The notes beneath the pieces were generated by a model. That model saw nothing but the letters and a program-made list of their open reading frames with translations, was not told the origin of the DNA and ran no database searches. The position numbers were made by a program, and so were the translations under genes. 37,364 bases of DNA from Hadesarchaea archaeon (GTDB lineage Archaea > Hadarchaeota > Hadarchaeia > Hadarchaeales > Hadarchaeaceae): NCBI GenBank assembly GCA_029259175.1, contig JAPDJH010000010.1, positions 1 through 37,364 of the forward strand. The letters run 5' to 3'. Below, piece by piece: positions 1 through 7,065 of the stretch. The first letter of the stretch is position 1; each line of letters begins with the position of its first letter.

Positions 1-1
1 G

Positions 2-118
2 CGCTTCTGCTGGGCCTTCGTCTTCTTCTACAACCGCTGCAGGTGGCATCAAACACTGAAGGGGCCTCCATCCGGGGGCGATGGTGGGTTAAAGAAGTGG
101 CTGGAGGTGGTTATTTGA
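2..118 (+). pseudogene. Transposase C-terminal fragment (enters from left edge)
   Basis: Reading from base 2 gives 38 residues ending at TGA 116-118. The stretch FCWAFVFFYNRCRWHQTL has the layout of the last part of DDE transposases of the archaeal IS6/IS240-like kind (an aromatic-rich helix, then YN, R, and a WH/PH pair). The rest of the gene lies outside the window, so whether it is intact is unknown. The tail after TLKGPP is Gly-rich and not obviously conserved. A transposase N-terminus of a compatible type lies at the other end of the window, but nothing shows that the two belong together. The family call rests on pattern only. Confidence 0.5.
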
Positions 119-652
119 ACAGCATCTTTTCACCCACAAAAAAGTTTATAAGAGAGAGGTCGTTAATTTCACACTCCTTAATGCCTCTAAAATTAGCTAT
201 CTTGATTTGTCTTAGCATCCCCATCACTCGAGTGTGTGATGTTGATCAAACGATATAAAATTTACCTTCTCGTCACGGCTTGATCGGAACGCTGAATACC
301 TGCTTTAGTCACTTCCCCAGACCAACGAATGAAAGAAGCGATGAAACATGCGCGTATCGGACCGAAAGTGCATAAGCGAATCTGCCAGAGTTATGATCGA
401 GGCGACGCGCCACTGGCAATCCATCTACGACCTTGCGGGATCACCAAGCTCGAGGTCTACTTGGCTGAGTTCAAAACCGTCTTTTTTGGAATCCCGAGCT
501 CCTCGACGTTTCAAATATCAGAAGAGAATATCATCTCGTCGATTAAAAAATCGTAAGAAATTCAGAGGGGTAGCACATATGATAGAGAAAACACACTTTA
601 TGCTCAGCAGATCATCATTTGCTTGTCACATAGATTTTATAGCGATAAAATT
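119..652. other. Gene-free stretch after the transposase tail
   Basis: No convincing gene is seen. Two overlapping frames (329-556 and 348-743, plus strand) stay open for 75 and 131 codons, but both have Ser/Arg-rich low-complexity translations with no family resemblance, and the second runs antisense into the gene at 653-1138. A TATA-like TTTATAAG lies at about 147-154 with no obvious gene downstream. This is probably decayed insertion-sequence flank. Confidence 0.4.
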
Positions 653-1138
653 TTACCAGCTAAACTTTCTAGCGAGAAAACTAAACAGCTGGCTCAACCA
701 AGATCTTAACTCATCGCGCTGTTTTACCAATCTAGACTTATAAGGAGGACACTCACTAAACTTAGGAAACTGAGCATCAAATTTCTCTCCTAGCCCATAC
801 GTTTGTCTTATGTCATCATGAATACTATTGTAAATTTGAGACCATTTGTTTACTACTTCTTTTAGTTGGAGATAAATTGCGTGTTCTTCCGGAAGTCTGT
901 CGCTGTACAACTTATTAAACACATTATCATATGCGTTTATCTCATTCAATAAAGTCGTGATTCTCAACATAATGGAAAGAGTATCCGAGAATTTTCTTTT
1001 TCTTTCTATCTCTTCAATCAATCCATGGGCTAATTTTTCACGAGCGACTCTCAAGCTTCTTTCGAACTCTTCACTGATGCTTTTATCCATCTCATATTTT
1101 GTTTTTTCTTTTTTCGAGCTTAAATTTCTTGGGGTCAT
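653..1138 (-). CDS. Hypothetical alpha-helical protein
   Basis: A protein of about 161 residues, starting at ATG 1136-1138 (MTPRNLSSKKEK). The frame stays open upstream to 1270, but the extra 44 residues are Cys/Gly/aromatic-rich and unlike the rest, so I take the later start; ATG 1088-1090 (MDKSISEEFERSL) is also possible. The body is charged and predicted mostly helical (EEFERSLRVAREKL, GLIEEIERKRKF), with no signal peptide or membrane segment. No family is recognised. Its AT-rich codon use differs from the GC-rich genes to the right, fitting an accessory gene beside transposase debris. The helical, charge-patterned composition argues for a real protein, but there are no flanking operon partners. 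Confidence 0.4.
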   Translation of the reverse strand: MTPRNLSSKKEKTKYEMDKSISEEFERSLRVAREKLAHGLIEEIERKRKFSDTLSIMLRITTLLNEINAYDNVFNKLYSDRLPEEHAIYLQLKEVVNKWSQIYNSIHDDIRQTYGLGEKFDAQFPKFSECPPYKSRLVKQRDELRSWLSQLFSFLARKFSW

Positions 1139-1307
1139 GGTGTAGATAGTAACTGAACATGGTTTCGAACCAATGTAAATGTAATTCTGAGATTTTACAC
1201 CGATAAAATACCTGCACGGGCCTTTAGCAGGGTCTGCAAATCCTTTGAAACCCTCAAAACGATTGAACATACCGAACGCGGAAGTTACATCTCGGCGTGA
1301 TGAGGTA

Positions 1308-1332
1308 CCCAGGGGGAGGGGGGCCAGACCCC
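1308..1332 (-). repeat. C-rich box, copy A (inverted)
   Basis: On the minus strand this reads GGGGTCTGGCCCCCC followed by TCCCCCTGGG, matching the core (CCCCCCTCCCCC next to a GGG/GTC run) of the copies at 2131, 2627, 3206 and 5679. It is the only copy in this orientation and the most diverged. Confidence 0.5.
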
Positions 1333-1614
1333 GTTCCGAGGATAATCAATATCCTTTATCAGCCACAGTTGCGCTCTTTCGCCGCGAATTCCTCCGAGAG
1401 CAAGAGGGCATTGCCTTCAGAATCACTAGTGGTCTTAAGTAACTGGTTACCTGCCGCTGGTTAAGGTGTTTTGAGGGCGAAATGAGGGTGTTTTGAGGGT
1501 GTTATGAGGAAATCCGTTTAAGGAATTTGAGGAGATTTTGGGGAAAAATCCACAGCCCACACACGATTTGGGTTCACAACATTCTCCCAACGCTCGAGCT
1601 TGGGTTCACCGGGT

Positions 1615-1701
1615 GTTTGCCTTCTTTACAACCATCGCGGATGGCACCTGACAGCGGAGAAACCTACGGACTTGATCAAAAGGAGTCCATTTGAACACTG
1701 A
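1615..1701 (+). pseudogene. Possible transposase C-terminal scrap
   Basis: Frame 1615-1701 encodes VCLLYNHRGWHLTAEKP and a few more residues before TGA. The YN-x-R-x-WH-x-T arrangement mirrors the fragment at 2-118 (FYNRCRWHQTLKGPP), and the nucleotide sequences around the two (cttctttacaacc against cttcttctacaacc) are also similar. Only about 29 codons remain. If correct, a second relative of the left-edge transposase once sat here. The match is short and could be chance. Confidence 0.3.
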
Positions 1702-1822
1702 CAAAGAAAAAGGGGACTGGAAGTAACCCCTTCGTGCGGTGCTTCAAAGAACGTGATACATCCATACTGCTGGCTAATTTCGAATAAAAAAGCGCTGTCT
1801 TCCCAACAAAGAAGAATGGGCT

Positions 1823-2165
1823 CCCCAACGGGCTTTGATGGGCCAAAATCGGTGACGCGATAGGCCGCTGAGGTTCCCCGATGGGTCCTTCGAACCGCCC
1901 TGTATGGTTCCGTGGATGGGTCCATGCAAATTTTTCAACGGCAGTTATGGGCGATTTTGTGGGAATTTATCGGGAGTTAAATCGTCCGTGTATCGGTCGA
2001 TGCATCCGGATGCCCAAGGAAAACGGCATAACCCTTGGTAATCTGGATTTATGGCTCCTTGATTTTGGCGTGATGGCGGTCAATGCGGTTGGAACCAGGA
2101 CGCACTCCTATTGGGAGTTCAAACCGCGTATTCGGGTGGGCCATCCCCCTCCCCCCGGGGGTCCC
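1823..2165 (+). repeat. Degenerate direct repeat, unit 1
   Basis: This unit of about 340 bp begins CCCCAACGG and ends in a C-rich box. It is matched by 2322-2660 at an offset of about 494-499 bp. Shared landmarks in the same order are GATGGGTCCTTCGAA-like, TTTTTCAACGGCA, GGCGATTTT, ATCGGTCG-TGCATC, GCCCAAGG-AAAACGG-ATAACC, then CAAACCGCGT-TTCGGG just before the C-rich box. The units differ by many substitutions and small indels, so the duplication is old. No protein frame is conserved between them. Confidence 0.7.
2131..2165 (+). repeat. C-rich box, copy B
   Basis: Reads TTCGGGTGGGCCAT, then CCCCCTCCCCCCGGGGGTCCC. The box closes direct-repeat unit 1. The CCCCC...GGGGG junction is a small perfect dyad, and the C-run strand could fold as an i-motif (G-quadruplex on the opposite strand). 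Confidence 0.7.
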
Positions 2166-2321
2166 AGAGTCTGAAAAAGGCAAAATCGGCTCACCAGCCA
2201 CACCCATCCGTAGCTTGCGGAATTTTTGTTTGAGTTTTATGACCTGTGATTTTAGGCGGTTGTACATTTCGCAAAGATTCCCGAGCTCTCGCTCGTTTTA
2301 TCCGTCTTATTATAGCAAGTC

Positions 2322-2660
2322 CCCCAACGGTCTTCGATGGGTCAAAAATCGGCGGTTGCAACGGACCGTTGAAGACCCGTCGATCGGTCCTTCGAAGGGG
2401 CCTTGCATGGCTCCATGAACGGGGCCTTGGGCTGTTTTTCAACGGCAATCAAGGCGATTTTCAACGGAAATCGATCGCCCCATGCATCGGTCGTTGCATC
2501 GACCTTGCCCAAGGTAAAACGGTATAACCATTGGAAGGCCCCTTCAAGGGCCCGTTAGCCTAGCGTAACGGCGACCGATACGGCGAGGGCTAGGGTGAAC
2601 CCCGGTATCGGAGTCCAAACCGCGTGTTCGGGCGGGCCGCCCCCTCCCCGGGGGGTTCGG
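2322..2660 (+). repeat. Degenerate direct repeat, unit 2
   Basis: Second copy of the unit at 1823-2165, with the same landmarks in order and small length changes. It has an extra AACGG-rich segment around 2350-2375 and a changed section at 2535-2610. It closes with C-rich box copy C. Confidence 0.7.
2627..2660 (+). repeat. C-rich box, copy C
   Basis: Reads TTCGGGCGGGCCG, then CCCCCTCCCCGGGGGGTTCGG. The left arm TTCGGGCGGGCC is shared with copy D. Confidence 0.7.
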
Positions 2661-2729
2661 GTTACCCGTAAAAACCCGATAGCGCAAAGCCCTTTGCCGA
2701 TTGGAGCGGGGGCCTCGTGCTCAGAGCAA

Positions 2730-2923
2730 GCCAAGATTATGGGTTTAGGCCCCTAATCTGGGCCTAATCCCGCGAGGTTAGGGGCCTAACGGCTTTCGAG
2801 ACCCGCCTAAACCGATCCCTAAACATGCCAAGATCACGAGTTTAGGCCCCTAAACCAGACCTAATCCTGTGAGATTAGGGGCCTAATGATTTTCGTGACC
2901 TGCCTAAACCACCCCTAAAGTCC
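2730..2923 (+). repeat. 97-bp tandem repeat with TTAGG/CCTAA dyads
   Basis: Two head-to-tail units, 2730-2826 and 2827-2923, align without gaps from GCCAAGAT to CCTAAA. Each contains TTTAGGCCCCTAA, then CCTAATCC, then TTAGGGGCCTAA, then GCCTAAACC. The inner words are short palindromes or near-palindromes, so each unit could fold or carry several binding sites for a dimeric protein. Differences between the units preserve the dyads (ATTAGGGGCCTAAT replacing GTTAGGGGCCTAAC keeps symmetry), which hints at selection on symmetry. That is an observation from two copies only. Confidence 0.75.
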
Positions 2924-3134
2924 ACCTAAAGTATCCTAAACTGGCCCTTATCTGATAAGGCTAAAATTTAAGGTAAAATTAGGCGCGTTTAGGAGCGAAT
3001 TGCGGATGTTTTAGGAAAATTTGTGGTTCAGCGCAGAAATGTTTAGGCCAAGTTTAGGTCCTGAACGAGATATTTTAGGTCGCGGCGCTGGGGCGTTTAG
3101 GCCCAAGTTTAGGATTGACCGTTCTCGGTTTAGG
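2743..3134. repeat. TTTAGG/CCTAAA word cluster that switches strand
   Basis: From about 2805 to 2940 the word appears as CCTAAA (near 2805, 2817, 2850, 2903, 2914, 2924 and 2934). From about 2985 to 3134 it appears as TTTAGG (near 2986, 3011, 3041, 3052, 3074, 3097, 3108 and 3129). The switch lies around an AT-rich stretch (about 2945-2985). Copies on the right are irregularly spaced, about 10-30 bp apart. No gene overlaps. Confidence 0.6.
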
Positions 3135-3205
3135 TTCGCTAGGTCAGAAAGGCTGGGGTATTTGAATCTCCTGCCGGAAAACAACGGCGAGCTGCTGGCG
3201 TCGTG

Positions 3206-3246
3206 TTCGGGCGGGCCTCCCCCCTCCCCCCGGGGGTCTGGGGCCC
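3206..3246 (+). repeat. C-rich box, copy D
   Basis: Reads TTCGGGCGGGCC, then TCCCCCCTCCCCCCGGGGG and TCTGGGGCCC. It has the same left arm as copy C but is not preceded by the 340-bp unit, so the box can occur alone. Confidence 0.7.
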
Positions 3247-3337
3247 TTTTACGCCCGAAAACGACTGAAAATGTTCGCCGGCGGATCCCAAGCACCCTCC
3301 GTGCTCAAGCTCTAAAACACGAATGACGTGCTTTGAA

Positions 3338-3375
3338 AACACAAAGTAATATAGGGCGAATTTTCACTTTGTGTT
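3338..3375. repeat. 10-bp perfect inverted repeat
   Basis: AACACAAAGT (3338-3347) and ACTTTGTGTT (3366-3375) are exact reverse complements separated by 18 bp of AT-rich sequence. The right arm abuts the CTTAAG iterons. It may be an operator or a stem next to an initiator-type site. Confidence 0.65.
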
Positions 3376-3423
3376 CGCTTAAGTGTTTACTTAAGTGCTC
3401 ACTTAAGTCCTTCACTTAAGTAG
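3376..3423. repeat. Four CTTAAG iterons, 12-13 bp period
   Basis: CTTAAG occurs at 3378-3383, 3390-3395, 3402-3407 and 3415-3420, flanked in three copies as ACTTAAGT. The 12-, 12- and 13-bp spacing places the sites a little over one helical turn apart. Iterons next to an inverted repeat and AT-rich DNA are typical of plasmid origins or array operators. The array is too short and its spacing too small for CRISPR. Confidence 0.7.
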
Positions 3424-3599
3424 TTTGTTACCTTCTCCGTTTTTCGAGTTTCGCACGTGAAATCATGTGATTTTTTGTGTTGTCTAATAGAATCCCGTGG
3501 GAGATCATTGCGGTTTTATGCGTGTAAAATTAGGATTTAAGCTCCAAATTTTATTTCTAACGTTTGAGCATTATTGTTACTTGGGTTGTGGAATCATCT

Positions 3600-5480
3600 T
3601 CATCCCGAGGAGAAAAAGTACACTTTTCCATTTGAACCACTTGCTACAAAATACTTTCCATCTGCTGAGATAGCCACCGATTGAAAGCTAACCATGGACA
3701 ACATGCCGCTCTTTTCTTCATATTTCCAGATAGGAGAATTGCTAGATCTGGTAAAGAGCTTCACACCCTCTTGATCAGCTACCACAATATGCCTCCCATC
3801 GGCCGAAATCGCGACGGAGGGCACCGAACCCACAGACGCATTCCATATGGGCAAGTTGCTGGAACTAGAAAGCAAAAAGAGCTTGCTACCCGCTACCACG
3901 GCGATATAATCCCCATTTTCTGAAATGGCGATATCCCAAGTTGCCAATCCGGGATCAAATGTCCACAGTAGTGATTTGTTATCTATCGAAAATAGACAGA
4001 CTTCGGTAGTAAAGTTTCTTGCAGCGACGAGATACTTACCATCAGATGAGATTTCCACATCTCTCCAGCCCCAATCACCACCTGAATATTCGTAAATTAT
4101 GCTTCCGTCTTGAGCAAACACCCGAAGCTTGTCTCCCCACGGCTCACCTGTTGCGATACGTGATCCGTCTGCGGATATAGTCACGTCACCGTTTGTTGGG
4201 TAGGTCCACAAAGGTTGGTTGCTCGATGGAGACAAAATAGCGAGGTTGTTCTGTACTACCGCAATAACACTACCATCTTGAGACATCGCTATGCTCGAAG
4301 CTCCCTCTTCAAAGGTCCACAAAGGAGCAGGATTATCCTTACTAAACAGCAATACAGCCTGACCATAGTCCACCGCTGCCGCCAAGTAATGTCCATCTGA
4401 GGAAAGCACGATATCATTGGCTGGTCCTGAGGCATGGTATTCCCACCTCAGACTACCATCGGCAGAAAGTGAGTAAATCTCATATCCGCCCACGGCTACA
4501 ACCACATTGCCGTCAGCGGAAATGGCTACCTTGGTGGGGCATACTATGCCCCCCTCTGTTTGGTAAGTCCAAAGAAGCTTTGGTCCTTCTCCTCCGGTCA
4601 TTTGCTCTAGAATTGTGGGGCCCCAGTGGATTGCACCATATAACAGCACTACCACAACGACCGCCAGTGTTAGAAGTTTCGCCGAGTTCCCTAACTGAAC
4701 ACTCCCACCAATCGCTGATCCGAACCACCCACCAAAAGCAAAAGCGAGCAAAGCAACAAACCCATTTAGTGCAATGATTTGAATTACAGTTTCTTCCCCC
4801 GCTATGCTCATTATATAGCTCAGCTCTTCTCCGCTTAGAATGTAGAAAACAGCCCAGCCCAATCCAAAAGTGATCAGGAATGGGACGAGAATTCTTTTCC
4901 ATATCGCCCCTGCCACAAAGCCGCTGACTATCCACGCTAGCCACGAAATCATCGAACTGAAAGGCGAGAGAAATGCAACAGTCAAAAGGAGCAAGGTGTT
5001 TTCAGTCCCCACCATATTTGCGAATTGTGCCATGCCCGGAACTAGAAGATACATGAAAGCCAAGCCAGCCAGAAACGGCATAATGGCACCAATCATCAGT
5101 ATGAAGATTGAAGAGAGGCTTCCTCCGAAATTTTTCAAGATTTTAAATGCTTGAGACCTAGAGACCTTTTTTGACTTCGGAGGAACCCAACTTTGTGTTA
5201 TAAGATGGGGCTTTCTTTTAGATTTTTTCTCTGCTTCTATTGGGGAGACTTTTGGGCTGATTTTCGGAGGTGGAAAAACAGTTTTTCCTTTTCTTATCTG
5301 CTCTTGTTGATAGACTCCCCAATCTTTCTTAGACAGTTTTGGACAATTGTGGTTCTCGGGTAGATAATGATCTGAGCAAAATCTGTTGCCACAGTAATTA
5401 CACCGAAAAGGTAGCTCTGTAAAGGGTTTTCCGCAGAAAAAACACTTATTGGGAGGAACGTTGCCCTTAGACAACACCAT
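3600..5480 (-). CDS. AN1 zinc finger / membrane / beta-propeller protein
   Basis: 626 residues from ATG 5480. Residues 13-46 are a complete AN1-type zinc finger: C13-x2-C16, C27-x2-C30, C35-x2-H38-x5-H44-x-C46. A Lys/Pro-rich linker (about 50-110) leads to a block of roughly five to six hydrophobic helices (about 115-295). From about 300 to the end there are eight repeats of about 40 residues beginning (A/T/E)IS-x-(D/N)G and ending in an aromatic-rich strand (LWTF, IWKY), which predicts an eight-bladed WD40/PQQ-like propeller. The likely topology is a cytoplasmic AN1 finger with the propeller on one face of the membrane; the side cannot be decided. AN1 fingers are widespread in archaea, often with membrane segments. 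The substrate or partner is unknown. It is a single gene with a TATA-like AT stretch around 5525-5535 (minus strand). Confidence 0.85.
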   Translation of the reverse strand: MVLSKGNVPPNKCFFCGKPFTELPFRCNYCGNRFCSDHYLPENHNCPKLSKKDWGVYQQEQIRKGKTVFPPPKISPKVSPIEAEKKSKRKPHLITQSWVPPKSKKVSRSQAFKILKNFGGSLSSIFILMIGAIMPFLAGLAFMYLLVPGMAQFANMVGTENTLLLLTVAFLSPFSSMISWLAWIVSGFVAGAIWKRILVPFLITFGLGWAVFYILSGEELSYIMSIAGEETVIQIIALNGFVALLAFAFGGWFGSAIGGSVQLGNSAKLLTLAVVVVVLLYGAIHWGPTILEQMTGGEGPKLLWTYQTEGGIVCPTKVAISADGNVVVAVGGYEIYSLSADGSLRWEYHASGPANDIVLSSDGHYLAAAVDYGQAVLLFSKDNPAPLWTFEEGASSIAMSQDGSVIAVVQNNLAILSPSSNQPLWTYPTNGDVTISADGSRIATGEPWGDKLRVFAQDGSIIYEYSGGDWGWRDVEISSDGKYLVAARNFTTEVCLFSIDNKSLLWTFDPGLATWDIAISENGDYIAVVAGSKLFLLSSSSNLPIWNASVGSVPSVAISADGRHIVVADQEGVKLFTRSSNSPIWKYEEKSGMLSMVSFQSVAISADGKYFVASGSNGKVYFFSSG

Positions 5481-5966
5481 CGCCTCTTATTTCCTCTAAG
5501 CCTAAAAATAGGTCGATTGCCGTCCATTAAATTTTTTTGTGGATGTAATTTTATCGACGTAAACTTGGAGCTATCGCTTACCTAAGCCATAGATTCTAAG
5601 CTGGACAACCGAAGTTTAGAATCGGTTGTTCCAATGGGTTCTGCTAGCAAAAGGTCGGAACTTCGGCAAAATGCTCTCTCGGGACCCCCCTCCCCCCGGG
5701 GGTCCGGCTCCCTGCCTAGCTCAGCAAGCAGGGCGTGACCCGCATATTTCCCCCTATTTTAGCAGAGCCTGCTAGCACGTTGCTAGCAAATGCTGCCCAA
5801 ACGCAAGCAAAACCCAGAAAATTCTAGCATCCGTGCTAGCAAATGCCGGTGGATTCCTTCATTTAGGGACCGGATAAGGTGCCTTTGGATCACCCAATGG
5901 TTTTCTGAGGCGAACGAGAAAGGGCACCTCAGACCTGGGTTCTGATAAACACACAAGTGGAGAAAC
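5481..5966. other. Intergenic region with C-rich box and GCTAGC cluster
   Basis: Holds the upstream region of the AN1 protein at its left edge, C-rich box copy E (5679-5706), and four GCTAGC words (5643, 5771, 5782, 5835), several inside the longer word TGCTAGCAAATGC. No protein frame is convincing. The right part carries the 3' side of the zinc-finger gene, which is also on the minus strand. Confidence 0.55.
5679..5706 (+). repeat. C-rich box, copy E
   Basis: Reads TCGGGACC, then CCCCTCCCCCCGGGGGTCCGG. It lacks the TTCGGGCGGGCC left arm and lies 2.4 kb from copy D on the other side of a gene, so the box is dispersed. Confidence 0.65.
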
Positions 5967-6656
5967 TCACTCTAGATACAGCGCTCTTCGAAGGAAGGAC
6001 TGAAGCGGTGCGATCTTGCGCTTGAACAGGAGCCCCTTGTCCGGGGCCTTCTCCTGTTCGCGCTTCTCTGGTTCCTCTTCCCACTCTATCTTGAATCCAC
6101 ACCTCTGGAGGTCCCAGACAATGTCTGGGAAGTGGCGGCGCACCGAGGGGGAGAGGGTTATCGTCTTCACCTCCGGCTGTTTGGGTGCGTTCTCCCCGCT
6201 CTCCGTGCCGGGCACAGCTTTCACCCGCTCGAGTTCGTTTTTCAGAGCCTCCACTTCCTTCGCCCTCTCCTCGGACTCCCGCTTGAACTTCTCCTCGAGC
6301 TGTGCGAAGCGCTCCTCAACATACCTCTTGAAATCCTGCTCCCTCTTCTCCATCGCCGTGAGCCGCTGATCCAGAGAGGTGCGCAGGTTCTCCAGCCCGT
6401 TTCTCAGCATGTCCACTATTTCCACCCCCATTCTCCTGACCTGCTCTGCGACCTCTGCTTGGGAGCTGCATGGTGGCGGTGTTTCCCTAGTTTGTTGAGA
6501 GGGCACGGGCAGAGCACCGGGAGGCTGTTCTCGGCGTGGTATGAGGCTGGGAGTCTGCGCGTGCCTCCGTTTGCATCCTTTCGTGTGACCTCCCAACGCC
6601 TGAGGGGACGGGAACGGCCCCGCTCCGCAAATCTTGCAGCGCAGTATTTTCACCAT
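5967..6656 (-). CDS. QALGGH zinc-finger / coiled-coil protein
   Basis: 229 residues from ATG 6656. The N-terminus is a single zinc finger, CKICGAGPFPSPQALGGH, with ligands C7, C10, H24 and C28 (or H32), so C2HC or C2H2. QALGGH is the recognition-helix signature of plant EPF-type fingers and is also known in scattered archaeal proteins. A Pro-rich linker (35-65) is followed by a long heptad-rich, charged helix (about 68-150: EVAEQVRRMGVEIVDML, RYVEERFAQLEEKFKRE), predicted to form a coiled coil. The C-terminal segment (about 165-229) contains SPSVRRHFPDIVWDLQRCGF and may be a small separate domain. A TATA-like GTTAAATA near 6686-6693 (minus strand) gives a short or no leader. Likely a DNA-binding oligomer; its target is unknown. 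Confidence 0.8.
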   Translation of the reverse strand: MVKILRCKICGAGPFPSPQALGGHTKGCKRRHAQTPSLIPRREQPPGALPVPSQQTRETPPPCSSQAEVAEQVRRMGVEIVDMLRNGLENLRTSLDQRLTAMEKREQDFKRYVEERFAQLEEKFKRESEERAKEVEALKNELERVKAVPGTESGENAPKQPEVKTITLSPSVRRHFPDIVWDLQRCGFKIEWEEEPEKREQEKAPDKGLLFKRKIAPLQSFLRRALYLE

Positions 6657-7065
6657 TCAAATCCATGACCAGCTGGACAAATGCAGTATTTAACTCTAAT
6701 TTTTGTAAACTTTTATTCTTGGATGTTTTCGGACCCGAACCCTTATTTTTGGCAGGCCCCTCCGGGCCCACTTCTTTCTGGGGAACTTTCTTGCTGAGCA
6801 AGCGGTGGGCCTCCAGCTGTTGAGCTCCGCTCCTTTTCTTTTTGCATTTCCATACTTAGCTGGGAACTTTCGTTTGATGTCCTAACACTCTCCCACCCGG
6901 AGGCATAACTGCAAGCGTGCTCCAGCATACGCCTGAACATCTCCTGTCGCGGCGTCTATCCGGGCCCTAACCGGAGTTTGTCGTCCCTTCTCCGGTTCCT
7001 TTGGGATGCAGTTTATTTTGCATACGTATGTATTTATAAGGTCATTATGAGAAGCCATAGAGGGT
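6657..7065. other. Divergent intergenic region
   Basis: Separates the minus-strand zinc-finger gene from the plus-strand winged-helix gene and carries both promoters. Open frames on the minus strand (6487-6801 and 6743-6940) are partly antisense or out of frame with known genes and have low-complexity translations. Apart from promoter elements nothing is recognised. Confidence 0.5.
7021..7038 (+). promoter_or_regulatory. Palindrome plus TATA box for winged-helix gene
   Basis: CATACGTATG (7021-7030) is a perfect 10-bp palindrome lying where the BRE would be, directly before TTTATA (7033-7038). The TATA-to-ATG distance (about 30 bp) predicts an almost leaderless transcript from about 7061. A palindrome at this spot suits autoregulation by the downstream winged-helix protein. 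Confidence 0.5.

Larger units (their letters stand above)
1271..3599. other. 2.3-kb gene-poor, repeat-rich region
   Basis: No reading frame here looks like a protein: all six frames give short, Arg/Ser/Pro-rich translations, mostly from repeats. The region contains a possible transposase scrap (1615-1701), a G-rich run with repeated GAGGG words (about 1455-1545), a degenerate direct duplication, a 97-bp tandem repeat, a cluster of TTTAGG words, four copies of a C-rich box, a 10-bp inverted repeat and four CTTAAG iterons. The density of iterated sequence suggests a replication, partition or element-end locus, or decayed mobile DNA. No replication initiator gene is present in the window. Confidence 0.6.

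Noticed and set aside
348..743. A 131-codon frame on the plus strand
   Set aside because: The 3' part is antisense to the gene at 653-1138, the 5' part overlaps another open frame, and no motif or ribosome site supports it.
1139..1270. N-terminal extension of the hypothetical protein at 653
   Set aside because: The additional 44 residues are unlike the rest in composition, and a TATA-like element (about 1205-1212, minus strand) lies within them, so the ATG at 1138 is preferred.
2049..2527. Overlapping frames of 72-111 codons on both strands in the repeat region
   Set aside because: They coincide with the degenerate direct repeat and C-rich boxes, share no conserved frame between the two units, and are Arg/Pro/Ser-rich.
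2743..3134. Telomere-like TTTAGG array
   Set aside because: The copies are irregularly spaced, switch strand and lie inside the sequence; archaeal chromosomes are circular.
3376..3423. CRISPR array
   Set aside because: Repeats are 6-8 bp with 4-5 bp between them, far too short. No cas gene is present in the window.
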